From the NCBI GenBank assembly GCA_945221685.1, contig CALYNN010000115.1:1-5517 (forward strand): 5,517 nt of DNA, given 5' to 3'. The stretch's first letter is position 1. Every line of letters begins with the position of its first letter. The notes under the pieces were generated by a model. That model ran no database searches. It was not told where the DNA came from and was given only the letters and a program-made list of their open reading frames with translations. Shown piece by piece: positions 1-5,497 of this stretch. A program made the position numbers and the translations under genes. This stretch comes from an uncultured Clostridia bacterium. GTDB lineage: Bacteria; Bacillota; Clostridia; Oscillospirales; Acutalibacteraceae.

Positions 1-474
1 GCATATAATGAAAAAAATCTTTCTGCGATGTCAAAGGATGTTATAAGCTACATAATCAGCACAGACCGTCAGGCAATTATCAGTCAGGAGGGTTACATTT
101 CCATAGCCTCCGATACCGAATACAAGGCGTCGGGAATGAGCGGAACAATTTCAATTTCAGGCTCTACCTCGGTGGCTCCTGTTATGAATGTGCTTGCCGA
201 TAAATATCAGCAATTAAATCCCAATGTTAAAATTGAAATTCAGGAGCCGGGCTCCTCTGCAGGACTTCAATCAGCTATTGAAGGAGCAGTTGATATTGCA
301 ATGTCATCAAGAGAGCTTAAGGATGACGAGCTTAATATTCTTAAGGCCGAAACAATCGCTCTTGACGGAATTGCGGTAATTGTTAATCATCAAAATGAAG
401 TTGACGCTTTGACCTCACAGCAGGTTAAGGATATTTTTACAGGCACCGTAACAAAATGGGAAGAAGTAAGGTAA
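1..474 (+). CDS. pstS: Phosphate ABC transporter substrate-binding protein PstS, 3' part (5' end outside window)
   Basis: This is the extracytoplasmic phosphate-binding subunit of the Pst importer. The frame is open from base 1, so the ATG at 28 is internal and the true start, signal peptide and any lipobox lie upstream. Of the 157 visible residues, about 10-35 (KDVISYIIS, then QAIISQEGYISI) match what is normally the C-terminal end of a PstS domain. A short linker follows, and then residues about 49-157 match the N-terminal lobe: SGSTSVAPVM (53-62) and GSSAG (84-88), which are phosphate-loop type motifs, VDIAMSSRELKDDE (97-110), and the hinge-side segment QVKDIFTGTVTKWEEV (141-156). The protein stops just before the place where a canonical PstS continues into its GSGTR phosphate loop. 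The lobe order is therefore permuted, and the GSGTR half is expected upstream. It directly precedes pstC, which confirms the role. A truncated or partly duplicated PstS is the alternative. Confidence 0.9.
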   Translation, partial: AYNEKNLSAMSKDVISYIISTDRQAIISQEGYISIASDTEYKASGMSGTISISGSTSVAPVMNVLADKYQQLNPNVKIEIQEPGSSAGLQSAIEGAVDIAMSSRELKDDELNILKAETIALDGIAVIVNHQNEVDALTSQQVKDIFTGTVTKWEEVR

Positions 475-1326
475 GTGAAAAAATTTTTTGAAATCTTTAT
501 GCGCATACTGTTTTTGCTTTGCGCCTGCCTTTCCGTATTCGCAATAATAATGATATGCAGGTTTATTTTTGCAAATGCATTTCCTGCAATAAAGGAAATA
601 GGTCTGCTTAGCTTTATTTTCGGAAATGAATGGAAGCCAAAGCAGGAGCTTTTCGGAATATTTCCGATGATTGTCGGCAGCATTTATGTTACAGTAGGCG
701 CAATTGTTATAGGAGTTCCGTTAGGGGTTTTTACTGCTGTGTTTCTGACTGATTACTGTCCCTCGGGATTATACAGAGCAGTAAAGCCTATGATAAATCT
801 TTTGGCGTCGGTGCCGTCGATTATATACGGATTTTTCTTTTTGGTGGTCGTTATTCCGATTATGCAGAAAATAACAAACACAAGCGGCAAGGGTGTGCTT
901 ACTGCCTCAATTCTTCTTGGCATTATGATTTTGCCCACAATTATCAATACCTCCGAGGCGGCAATAAAGGCGGTGCCCAAGCAGTACGCAGAGGGCGCTC
1001 TCGCCTTAGGTGCAACAAAGGAGCGAAGCATTTTTAAAACAGTTTTGCCTGCGGCGAAGTCAGGAATATTAAGCGGAGTAATACTCGGAATAGGCAGAGC
1101 CATAGGCGAGACTATGGCGGTTGTTATGGTTGCCGGAAATCAAACAATAATTCCCGACTCCGTTATTTCCGGCGTAAGAACGCTTACGGGAAATATTGTT
1201 CTTGAAATGGGATATGCTTCGGGAATTCACAGGCAGGCACTTATTGCCACCGCGGCGGTACTGTTTGTTCTTACCCTTATTACAAACATCTGCTTTTCGG
1301 CTTTTGTAAAAAGGAGGAGGTATTGA
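475..1326 (+). CDS. pstC: Phosphate ABC transporter permease PstC
   Basis: One of the two membrane subunits forming the phosphate channel. The 283 residues are a normal length for the family. About six hydrophobic segments are visible, near residues 10-33, 63-92, 107-130, 140-158, 195-222 and 254-277. The cytoplasmic coupling loop (EAA motif) that docks on the ATPase is at about 173-206: EGALALGATKERSIFKTVLP, then a G-rich stretch leading to GRAIGETMAV (207-216), typical of Pst permeases. ASVPSIIYGFFF (111-122) is another Pst-type motif. The GTG at 475 is chosen because it abuts the pstS stop (TAAGTG) and AAGG at 468-471 plus GGGAAG at 458-463 lie just upstream. The next ATG (499) has no ribosome site and would cut into the first helix. 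Expression is probably coupled to pstS. Confidence 0.96.
   Translation: MKKFFEIFMRILFLLCACLSVFAIIMICRFIFANAFPAIKEIGLLSFIFGNEWKPKQELFGIFPMIVGSIYVTVGAIVIGVPLGVFTAVFLTDYCPSGLYRAVKPMINLLASVPSIIYGFFFLVVVIPIMQKITNTSGKGVLTASILLGIMILPTIINTSEAAIKAVPKQYAEGALALGATKERSIFKTVLPAAKSGILSGVILGIGRAIGETMAVVMVAGNQTIIPDSVISGVRTLTGNIVLEMGYASGIHRQALIATAAVLFVLTLITNICFSAFVKRRRY
1311..1320 (+). promoter_or_regulatory. Strong Shine-Dalgarno of pstA
   Basis: AAGGAGGAGG lies inside the last codons of pstC, 7 nt before the pstA ATG. It is the strongest ribosome site in the pst operon and fixes the pstA start. The poor site before pstC contrasts with it, so pstA may load ribosomes independently of coupling. Confidence 0.85.
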
Positions 1327-1327
1327 T

Positions 1328-2182
1328 ATGAAAAAGCTTAAAGAGCTTAAAAATTATCCTTTTTCCTTTTTGCTAAAGCTAACGGTATATTTTGCCGCGA
1401 TTATAACAGCGGCAGTTGCCGTGTTTATAGTAGTGTATATACTTATTAAAGGAATACCAAATCTTAAGCCGTCGCTGTTTTCCATTGAATTTACAAGCTC
1501 AAACCAGTCTATGCTTCCGTCAATAATAAATACATTCTATATCACGGCACTGACACTGCTTTTAGCCGTGCCGATGGGAATTTTTGCGGCGATATATCTT
1601 GCCGAATATGCAAATCAAAATAACCCTGTTGTAAGGCTGATACGCCTTGCAAACGAAACACTTGCAGGTATTCCGTCTATTGTTTACGGTCTTTTCGGCT
1701 TTCTTGCCTTTGTAATATCTAAAAGAGATTGGGGATATTCCGTTGCTTCGGGTGTGCTGACGCTGGCAATTATGGTGCTTCCTCTGATAATCCGTACAAC
1801 AGAGGAGGCGCTTTTGGCAGTTGATTCAACCTACCGCGAAGGCTCCTTTGGATTAGGAGCAGGCAAGCTTCGTACTGTATTTAAAATCGTTTTACCCTCT
1901 GCCGTCCCCGGCATACTTGCAGGTGTAATCTTGGCAATAGGAAGAATAGTGGGCGAGTCGGCTGCATTGATTTATACGGCAGGAACCGTACCCGACGCGG
2001 CAGAAAGCCTAACCTCATCAGCAAGCACCCTTTCCGTGCATTTATACAGATTGATAAACGAGGGGCATTATGTTGACGAGGCGTATGCTACTGCAGTAGT
2101 GCTTCTGCTGGTTGTGCTGGCGGTAAACGGACTTTCGAGCCTTGTTGCCGGTAAAATTGCAAAAAGTACAGGAGAAAAATAA
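1328..2182 (+). CDS. pstA: Phosphate ABC transporter permease PstA
   Basis: Second membrane subunit of the phosphate channel, paired with PstC. The 284 residues are normal for the family. Hydrophobic segments lie near residues 15-40, 65-93, 112-130, 138-156, 190-217 and 253-275. The EAA coupling loop is at about 171-205, beginning EGSFGLGAGKLRTVFKIVLP and running into GRIVGESAAL (205-214). The PstA-type motif LAGIPSIVYGLFGF is at 112-125. PstC and PstA are paralogues and the shared motifs align in the same order. The start codon is 1 nt after the pstC stop and 7 nt after a strong ribosome site. The pstA identity rests on its position after pstC and on the family motifs; swapping the two names would be the only serious alternative. 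Confidence 0.96.
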   Translation: MKKLKELKNYPFSFLLKLTVYFAAIITAAVAVFIVVYILIKGIPNLKPSLFSIEFTSSNQSMLPSIINTFYITALTLLLAVPMGIFAAIYLAEYANQNNPVVRLIRLANETLAGIPSIVYGLFGFLAFVISKRDWGYSVASGVLTLAIMVLPLIIRTTEEALLAVDSTYREGSFGLGAGKLRTVFKIVLPSAVPGILAGVILAIGRIVGESAALIYTAGTVPDAAESLTSSASTLSVHLYRLINEGHYVDEAYATAVVLLLVVLAVNGLSSLVAGKIAKSTGEK

Positions 2183-2203
2183 TTCACAAAAATTTGCGTA
2201 TAT

Positions 2204-2210
2204 GGTGATT
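2204..2210 (+). promoter_or_regulatory. Shine-Dalgarno of pstB (GGTGATT)
   Basis: GGTGATT pairs with the GGTGAT-complementary part of the 16S rRNA tail rather than with its GGAGG-complementary part. It ends 2 nt before the pstB ATG, which is the correct register for that part of the tail. It sits in the only gap of the operon (2183-2212); I see no promoter or stem-loop there. Confidence 0.55.
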
Positions 2211-2212
2211 AA

Positions 2213-2956
2213 ATGAAATTTGAAATAAAAAACCTTGAGCTGTATTATGGCGATTTTAAAGCTGTAAAGGGCATAAATCTTGATATACCTGAAAACAAAA
2301 TCACCGCCTTTATAGGACCCTCCGGCTGTGGAAAATCCACTGTAATTAAAACCCTTAACCGTATGAACGATTTGGTTGACGGGTGCAAAATTTCGGGAGA
2401 GGTTTTGCTGGACGGTAAAAGCATTTTTGATATGGATGTTAATATGCTCAGAAAAAATGTGGGTATGGTTTTTCAAAAGCCCAATCCGTTTCCTATGAGC
2501 ATTTACGATAATATTGCATACGGACCGAGAACTCACGGTATTCGCGGCAGAAAGAAGCTTGACGAAATTGTTGAGCAATCTCTTAGGCAGGCGGCACTGT
2601 GGGACGAGGTGAGCGACAAGCTGAAAAAAAGTGCTCTTGCCCTGTCGGGAGGTCAACAGCAAAGGCTTTGCATTGCAAGAGCCTTGGCGGTAAATCCCGA
2701 TGTAATACTGATGGATGAGCCAACCTCGGCGCTTGATCCTATTTCAACCGTAAAAATTGAAAATCTTGTTACCGAGTTAAAGAAAAATTACACGATTATT
2801 ATTGTAACTCATTCAATGCAGCAGGCGGCAAGAATATCCGATAAAACCGCATTCTTCCTTTTGGGCGAGGTTATTGAATACGGCGACACGGCGCAGATTT
2901 TTTCATTTCCCAAGGATAAAAGAACCGAAGACTACATAACAGGCAGGTTTGGATAA
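2213..2956 (+). CDS. pstB: Phosphate ABC transporter ATP-binding protein PstB
   Basis: ATPase that drives phosphate import through PstC and PstA; it acts as a dimer on the cytoplasmic face. All ABC motifs are intact in the 247 residues: Walker A GPSGCGKST (35-43), Q-loop glutamine 88 within MVFQKPNPFPMSI, signature LSGGQQQR (144-151), Walker B VILMDEP (164-170), D-loop SALD (172-175) and the switch histidine 200 in THSMQQAARISD. FQKPNPFPMSIYDNIAYGPR and THSMQQAARI are PstB-specific rather than general ABC features. The C-terminal end (SFPKDKRTEDYITGRFG) is also typical. The start is 30 nt after the pstA stop with a GGTGATT ribosome site. The last base of its stop codon is the first base of phoU. 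Confidence 0.98.
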   Translation: MKFEIKNLELYYGDFKAVKGINLDIPENKITAFIGPSGCGKSTVIKTLNRMNDLVDGCKISGEVLLDGKSIFDMDVNMLRKNVGMVFQKPNPFPMSIYDNIAYGPRTHGIRGRKKLDEIVEQSLRQAALWDEVSDKLKKSALALSGGQQQRLCIARALAVNPDVILMDEPTSALDPISTVKIENLVTELKKNYTIIIVTHSMQQAARISDKTAFFLLGEVIEYGDTAQIFSFPKDKRTEDYITGRFG

Positions 2957-3612
2957 TGAGAGTAAAATTTGAAAAACAGCTTCAAAAGCTAAATAACTGT
3001 ATGATTTCTATGTGTAATCTGTGTGAGCAGGCAATCGAAAACTCAATAAAGGCATTGTTTACCGATGCAGGTGATGACGACAGCTATAATCACTATGCTG
3101 AAATTGTGTTTGCAACAGACAGTGAAATAGATAAAACGGAAACGGAAATCGAGGCTCTGTGCCTAAAATTGATAGTAAGTCAGCAACCTGTTGCAATAGA
3201 TTTGCGCAGAATTTCAGCCGCATTAAAAATGATTTCAGATTTAGAGCGTATCGGCGATCAGGCATCAGATATAACCGAGCTTGCAGGATATATTCGGTGC
3301 TGTAAAATTGAGCATAAGCTTCACCTTAGGGAAATGAGCAAAACCGTTTTGAAAATGCTTAAAATGAGCGTAGAGGCTTTTACGAAAAACAGTATTGAGT
3401 TGGCAGAAGGCGTTGTTGAAATGGATGTTGAGGTGGATATGCTGTTTGATAAGGTAAAAAAGGAGCTTATAGAAATCATTTCGCGAAATGATACCGATTC
3501 CGAGCTTTGCATTGATTTGCTGATGGTTTCAAAATACCTCGAGCGTATCGGTGACCACGCCGAAAACATTGCAGGCTGGGTGGAGTTTTCTGTTACCGGA
3601 GTACATTGCTGA
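2956..3612 (+). CDS. phoU: Phosphate transport system regulatory protein PhoU
   Basis: Peripheral cytoplasmic protein that links Pst transporter state to phosphate signalling, in known systems by acting on the PhoR-type sensor kinase and limiting uptake. The 218 residues are all-helical in character and contain the two tandem PhoU repeats. The first has DSEIDKTETEIE (55-66) and RISAALKMISDLERIGDQAS (85-104). The second has MDVEVDMLFDKV (156-167) and LLMVSKYLERIGDHAENIA (188-206). The paired LERIGD motifs carry the acidic metal-binding residues of the family. The ATG overlaps the pstB stop by one base (TAATG) and no good ribosome site is visible, so translation is probably coupled to pstB. It is the last gene before the terminator. 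No PhoB/PhoR-type genes are present in the window. Confidence 0.96.
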   Translation: MRVKFEKQLQKLNNCMISMCNLCEQAIENSIKALFTDAGDDDSYNHYAEIVFATDSEIDKTETEIEALCLKLIVSQQPVAIDLRRISAALKMISDLERIGDQASDITELAGYIRCCKIEHKLHLREMSKTVLKMLKMSVEAFTKNSIELAEGVVEMDVEVDMLFDKVKKELIEIISRNDTDSELCIDLLMVSKYLERIGDHAENIAGWVEFSVTGVHC

Positions 3613-3630
3613 AAAAAGCAAATAATAGTT

Positions 3631-3680
3631 AAAAATTCGCAGATAAAGCGCAATGCCGTTTCTGCGAATTTTTCTTTTCT
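3631..3680 (+). terminator. Rho-independent terminator of the pst-phoU operon, possibly bidirectional
   Basis: A perfect 13-bp inverted repeat, AAAAATTCGCAGA (3631-3643) and TCTGCGAATTTTT (3661-3673), encloses a 17-nt loop and runs into a T-rich tail (TTTTTCTTTTCT, ending at 3680). It begins 18 nt after the phoU stop. On the opposite strand the same stem is followed by TTTTTAACTATTATTTGC, a poorer tail, and lies about 55 nt beyond the stop of the converging gene, so it may serve both operons. The region between the stem and that stop (3681-3727) holds only a short CGAC/GTCG repeat without a T-tract. Confidence 0.85.
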
Positions 3681-3727
3681 CGACCGCCGTCGTATCAATT
3701 TTCGTTAATCATAATAAAGCAGTTGCC

Positions 3728-4204
3728 TTAAAAGGACTCCCCACGCTGATTATCACTTGAACACATCTCATAAATTTCACCGCTCGTATCACAATATTCA
3801 TAATAAATCAGCGGATTGATATTTTCTGCGTCATTTTTTATTGATGAGGCAATACCTGAAGCCGCACCTGTGATTATTGCAAGAGCGGCAAGTATCAAAG
3901 AAACTATGTCTATAAGAACCGCACACACCGTCAGCCGTCTTGATGTCTTTATTTTCTTTTTATCTTTATCTGTTTTTGCATTTCTTTTTACAAGAAATCT
4001 GCTGTAAATACAATAAATAATTCCTGCAAGGGCAGGGAAGACAAGTGTGAATATTCCCCATAAAGCACTGCTTCCGTTGTCTCTTGCTTTACAATCCTTA
4101 GAAATTGCAATTGCAAGCAGTATGCCTGCAAATTCGCGAAGAACAGGCACTAATATCAGGCGTATTACACTGCTTGATAAATTAATTGCGTCAACTGTAT
4201 TCAT
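3728..4204 (-). CDS. Unrecognised small membrane protein, about three helices, last gene of the MerR operon
   Basis: I do not recognise this 158-residue protein. Hydrophobic segments lie near residues 14-35, 46-72 and 92-120. A strongly basic loop (about 73-91, KRNAKTDKDKKKIKTSRR) separates the second and third, which places that loop in the cytoplasm and, by the positive-inside rule, the acidic C-terminal tail (121-158) outside. The tail has two cysteines (138 and 148). The segment SALWGIFTLVFPALAGIIY (46-64) resembles the W-G...P...G-IIY pattern seen in several families of small Gram-positive membrane proteins, which is not enough for a family call. Its ATG overlaps the upstream gene's stop (ATGA, 4201-4204), and GGGG (4212-4215) is a weak ribosome site, so translation is probably coupled. 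Function unknown; context suggests it works with the membrane-anchored regulator. Confidence 0.75.
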   Translation of the reverse strand: MNTVDAINLSSSVIRLILVPVLREFAGILLAIAISKDCKARDNGSSALWGIFTLVFPALAGIIYCIYSRFLVKRNAKTDKDKKKIKTSRRLTVCAVLIDIVSLILAALAIITGAASGIASSIKNDAENINPLIYYEYCDTSGEIYEMCSSDNQRGESF

Positions 4205-4899
4205 TGCTTATCCCCGTCAAGCTTAAACATTTTACCAATAACCTTTTCCATAAACCTGCCTGTTTTTGATGTGTCGTCTGTAAAGGTGATTTTTTCGCGT
4301 CTTCTGTTGTTTGCATATTCACACAGCTTTTCATTTAGGTAGCCGGGAACCATTAGCTCCTTAAATCTTTTAATTTCCTTTAAGCTTGGTATTTCAAAAA
4401 TAATCAACCATAATGCAAACAACAGCAAAAACAAATATGGAGGGTCGGTAAAAAAGCATAATATCAATACTGTTATTCCGATAGGTAAAGCGTTTGAAAC
4501 AAACAAATGCAGAATTTTATGCTTTTTCCTAACATTTTCAAGTTGAGGTAATGAGTAGGACTCATCACTTACATTTGTTTGTGCATAGCACGATTCAATG
4601 TCAATTTGATCTCTTGGTGACCAATCATTATAATTTAGCTTGATTTCGTCAATGGATGCATCATTTATGACAAAGGAGTAATTAGTATATATCTTTGTTA
4701 ATGTAGTCGAGCCAAACAACATTTGCAGTAAAATAATTTGAATCCAGTCCATGTGAACAGATGATTTATTAAGGTTTATTAGTTCAACCCTTGTGTTATC
4801 ACTGCAATCAAATTCAATAGCGGCTCTTCCCTTTAATTCGTATTCCTTATTGTCGATTATTGCACGGTAGTTATATAAAGTAGAATTATATAATTTCAT
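4201..4899 (-). CDS. Unrecognised protein with a two-helix membrane hairpin, middle gene of the MerR operon
   Basis: I do not recognise this 232-residue protein. It has a polar N-terminal region (1-125, rich in alternating polar and hydrophobic residues, perhaps beta-structured), two adjacent hydrophobic segments (about 129-150 and 153-172, separated by TDPP), and a polar C-terminal region (173-232). Basic residues flank the hairpin on both sides (VRKKHK at 123-128, KEIKRFK at 174-180), so both ends are probably cytoplasmic and only the short turn is outside. There is no signal peptide, Walker motif, or protease or nuclease motif that I can see. The start is set by a GGGGAG ribosome site 6 nt upstream. 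The gene begins 11 nt after the MerR-type gene and overlaps the next gene by 4 nt. It is more AT-rich than the pst genes. Confidence 0.75.
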   Translation of the reverse strand: MKLYNSTLYNYRAIIDNKEYELKGRAAIEFDCSDNTRVELINLNKSSVHMDWIQIILLQMLFGSTTLTKIYTNYSFVINDASIDEIKLNYNDWSPRDQIDIESCYAQTNVSDESYSLPQLENVRKKHKILHLFVSNALPIGITVLILCFFTDPPYLFLLLFALWLIIFEIPSLKEIKRFKELMVPGYLNEKLCEYANNRRREKITFTDDTSKTGRFMEKVIGKMFKLDGDKQ

Positions 4900-4905
4900 T
4901 CCTAT

Positions 4906-4911
4906 CTCCCC
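4906..4911 (-). promoter_or_regulatory. Shine-Dalgarno of the two-helix membrane protein gene
   Basis: On the minus strand this reads GGGGAG, 6 nt before the ATG at 4899. It overlaps the TAG stop of the MerR-type gene by one base, so ribosomes ending on the regulator gene release over this site. This supports one transcript for both genes. Confidence 0.75.
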
Positions 4912-5447
4912 TATGAAAAATACAAAAACAGCTTTGTTAGTAATACTGTAATGACTGCTAAAAGAATTATCGCAATAACTGCACTCAGAGCAATTACAGT
5001 AATAAATAACGGAATTTTTTTCTTGATTTTGTTTAAAAAATCTTTAACTGTATTCATTAAATCAAATTCGTTCGGTTCGAGATTTTGACTTAAAACATCA
5101 CATAAATCTTCTAAATTTGAAACAGAGCTGTTATGAGCATTATTTAGATTTGTAAGCACCATTGAAGATTCCGCTAATGTCTGCTTAGTGTTGAACAAAT
5201 GATTTTCCAATACCTCAGAAATGCAATCATTATCATCAAGCATTTCTTTAATCGTTTGAATTGAAAAATTATACCGTCTTAACAGAGCTATCTTTTTTAA
5301 CAGACTAACATCATCTTCGCAGAAATCATAATTTCTTCTTCCGTTATATCCCTCCTGAAAATTAGGGTGGATCAGTTCGTTATTAATGTAGAGTCTAACT
5401 GCTTTATCTGTTAAACCTGTTGCCTTACATACTTCTTTTATACGCAA
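4911..5447 (-). CDS. MerR-family transcriptional regulator with C-terminal membrane anchor
   Basis: The 178-residue protein (from the TTG at 5447) begins with a MerR winged helix-turn-helix: RIKEVCKATGLTDKAVRLYI (2-21), wing region with GRRNYDF (36-42), and the second helical pair ending LLRRYNFSIQTIKEML (55-70). A polar, probably coiled-coil stretch (about 76-124) follows, as in MerR dimers. There is no recognisable ligand-binding domain. Instead a long hydrophobic segment (about 146-174) preceded by NKIKKKI ends 4 residues from the C-terminus, which suggests a tail anchor with the DNA-binding domain in the cytoplasm. The TTG is preferred because AGGTGAT (5458-5452) is correctly spaced for it and MerR proteins commonly begin right at this helix. 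The in-frame GTG at 5456 and ATG at 5453 fall within or against that site. It probably controls its own promoter; other targets are unknown. Confidence 0.85.
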   Translation of the reverse strand: MRIKEVCKATGLTDKAVRLYINNELIHPNFQEGYNGRRNYDFCEDDVSLLKKIALLRRYNFSIQTIKEMLDDNDCISEVLENHLFNTKQTLAESSMVLTNLNNAHNSSVSNLEDLCDVLSQNLEPNEFDLMNTVKDFLNKIKKKIPLFITVIALSAVIAIILLAVITVLLTKLFLYFS

Positions 5448-5451
5448 ACAC

Positions 5452-5459
5452 ATCACCTC
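5452..5459 (-). promoter_or_regulatory. Shine-Dalgarno deciding the TTG start of the MerR-type gene
   Basis: The minus strand reads GAGGTGAT here, an extended match to the 16S rRNA tail. The AGG lies 8 nt before the TTG at 5447, the usual spacing. It overlaps the in-frame GTG at 5456 and ends inside the ATG at 5453, so it cannot serve either of them well. Confidence 0.65.
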
Positions 5460-5468
5460 AAAGGCAAT

Positions 5469-5497
5469 CTTATACTTTTACCTAATGTAAAAGTCAA
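5469..5497 (-). promoter_or_regulatory. Sigma-A type promoter of the MerR-membrane protein operon
   Basis: On the minus strand a -35 box TTGACT (5497-5492) and a -10 box TATAAG (5474-5469) are separated by exactly 17 nt. Both boxes match the vegetative consensus at five of six positions. The DNA upstream (5498-5517) is AT-rich. Transcription should start near 5462, leaving a leader of only about 15 nt before the TTG start. The spacer is occupied by an inverted repeat, described separately. Confidence 0.75.
5474..5494. promoter_or_regulatory. Probable MerR-type operator: perfect 8-bp inverted repeat between -35 and -10
   Basis: The arms ACTTTTAC (5474-5481) and GTAAAAGT (5487-5494) are exact reverse complements with a 5-bp centre (CTAAT). 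The repeat fills the promoter spacer and touches both boxes. MerR-family dimers bind dyads in just this position. The spacer is 17 bp, the normal optimum, rather than the 19-20 bp of classical MerR-activated promoters, so binding here would more simply repress than activate. I infer autoregulation by the adjacent gene. Confidence 0.7.

Noticed and set aside
28..30. ATG at 28 as the start of a short phosphate-binding protein
   Set aside because: The frame is open to base 1 and the residues before and after continue the C-terminal PstS segment. There is no ribosome site and no signal peptide after this ATG.
753..1103. Minus-strand open frame opposite pstC
   Set aside because: It mirrors the conserved EAA-loop region of pstC and shows no independent coding signal. 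The same applies to the frames at 390-683, 3059-3265 and 3321-3698.
2042..2662. Long open frame on the minus strand opposite pstA and pstB
   Set aside because: It lies antisense to intact, highly conserved pst genes, has no ribosome site or family resemblance, and its composition follows from the codon pattern of the sense strand.
3377..3383. CTTTTAC in phoU (and GTAAAAG at 2415-2421 in pstB) as further operator sites
   Set aside because: Each is a single half-site inside a coding region with no partner arm at the right distance, so chance is the better explanation.
3681..3692. CGAC/GTCG short hairpin in the convergent gap
   Set aside because: The stem is only 4 bp with a 4-nt loop and has no T-tract on either strand, so it does not stand as a terminator.
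3816..4007. Plus-strand open frame of 63 residues with a hydrophobic stretch
   Set aside because: It is the complement of the membrane segment and basic loop of the reverse-strand 158-residue gene, with no ribosome site of its own.
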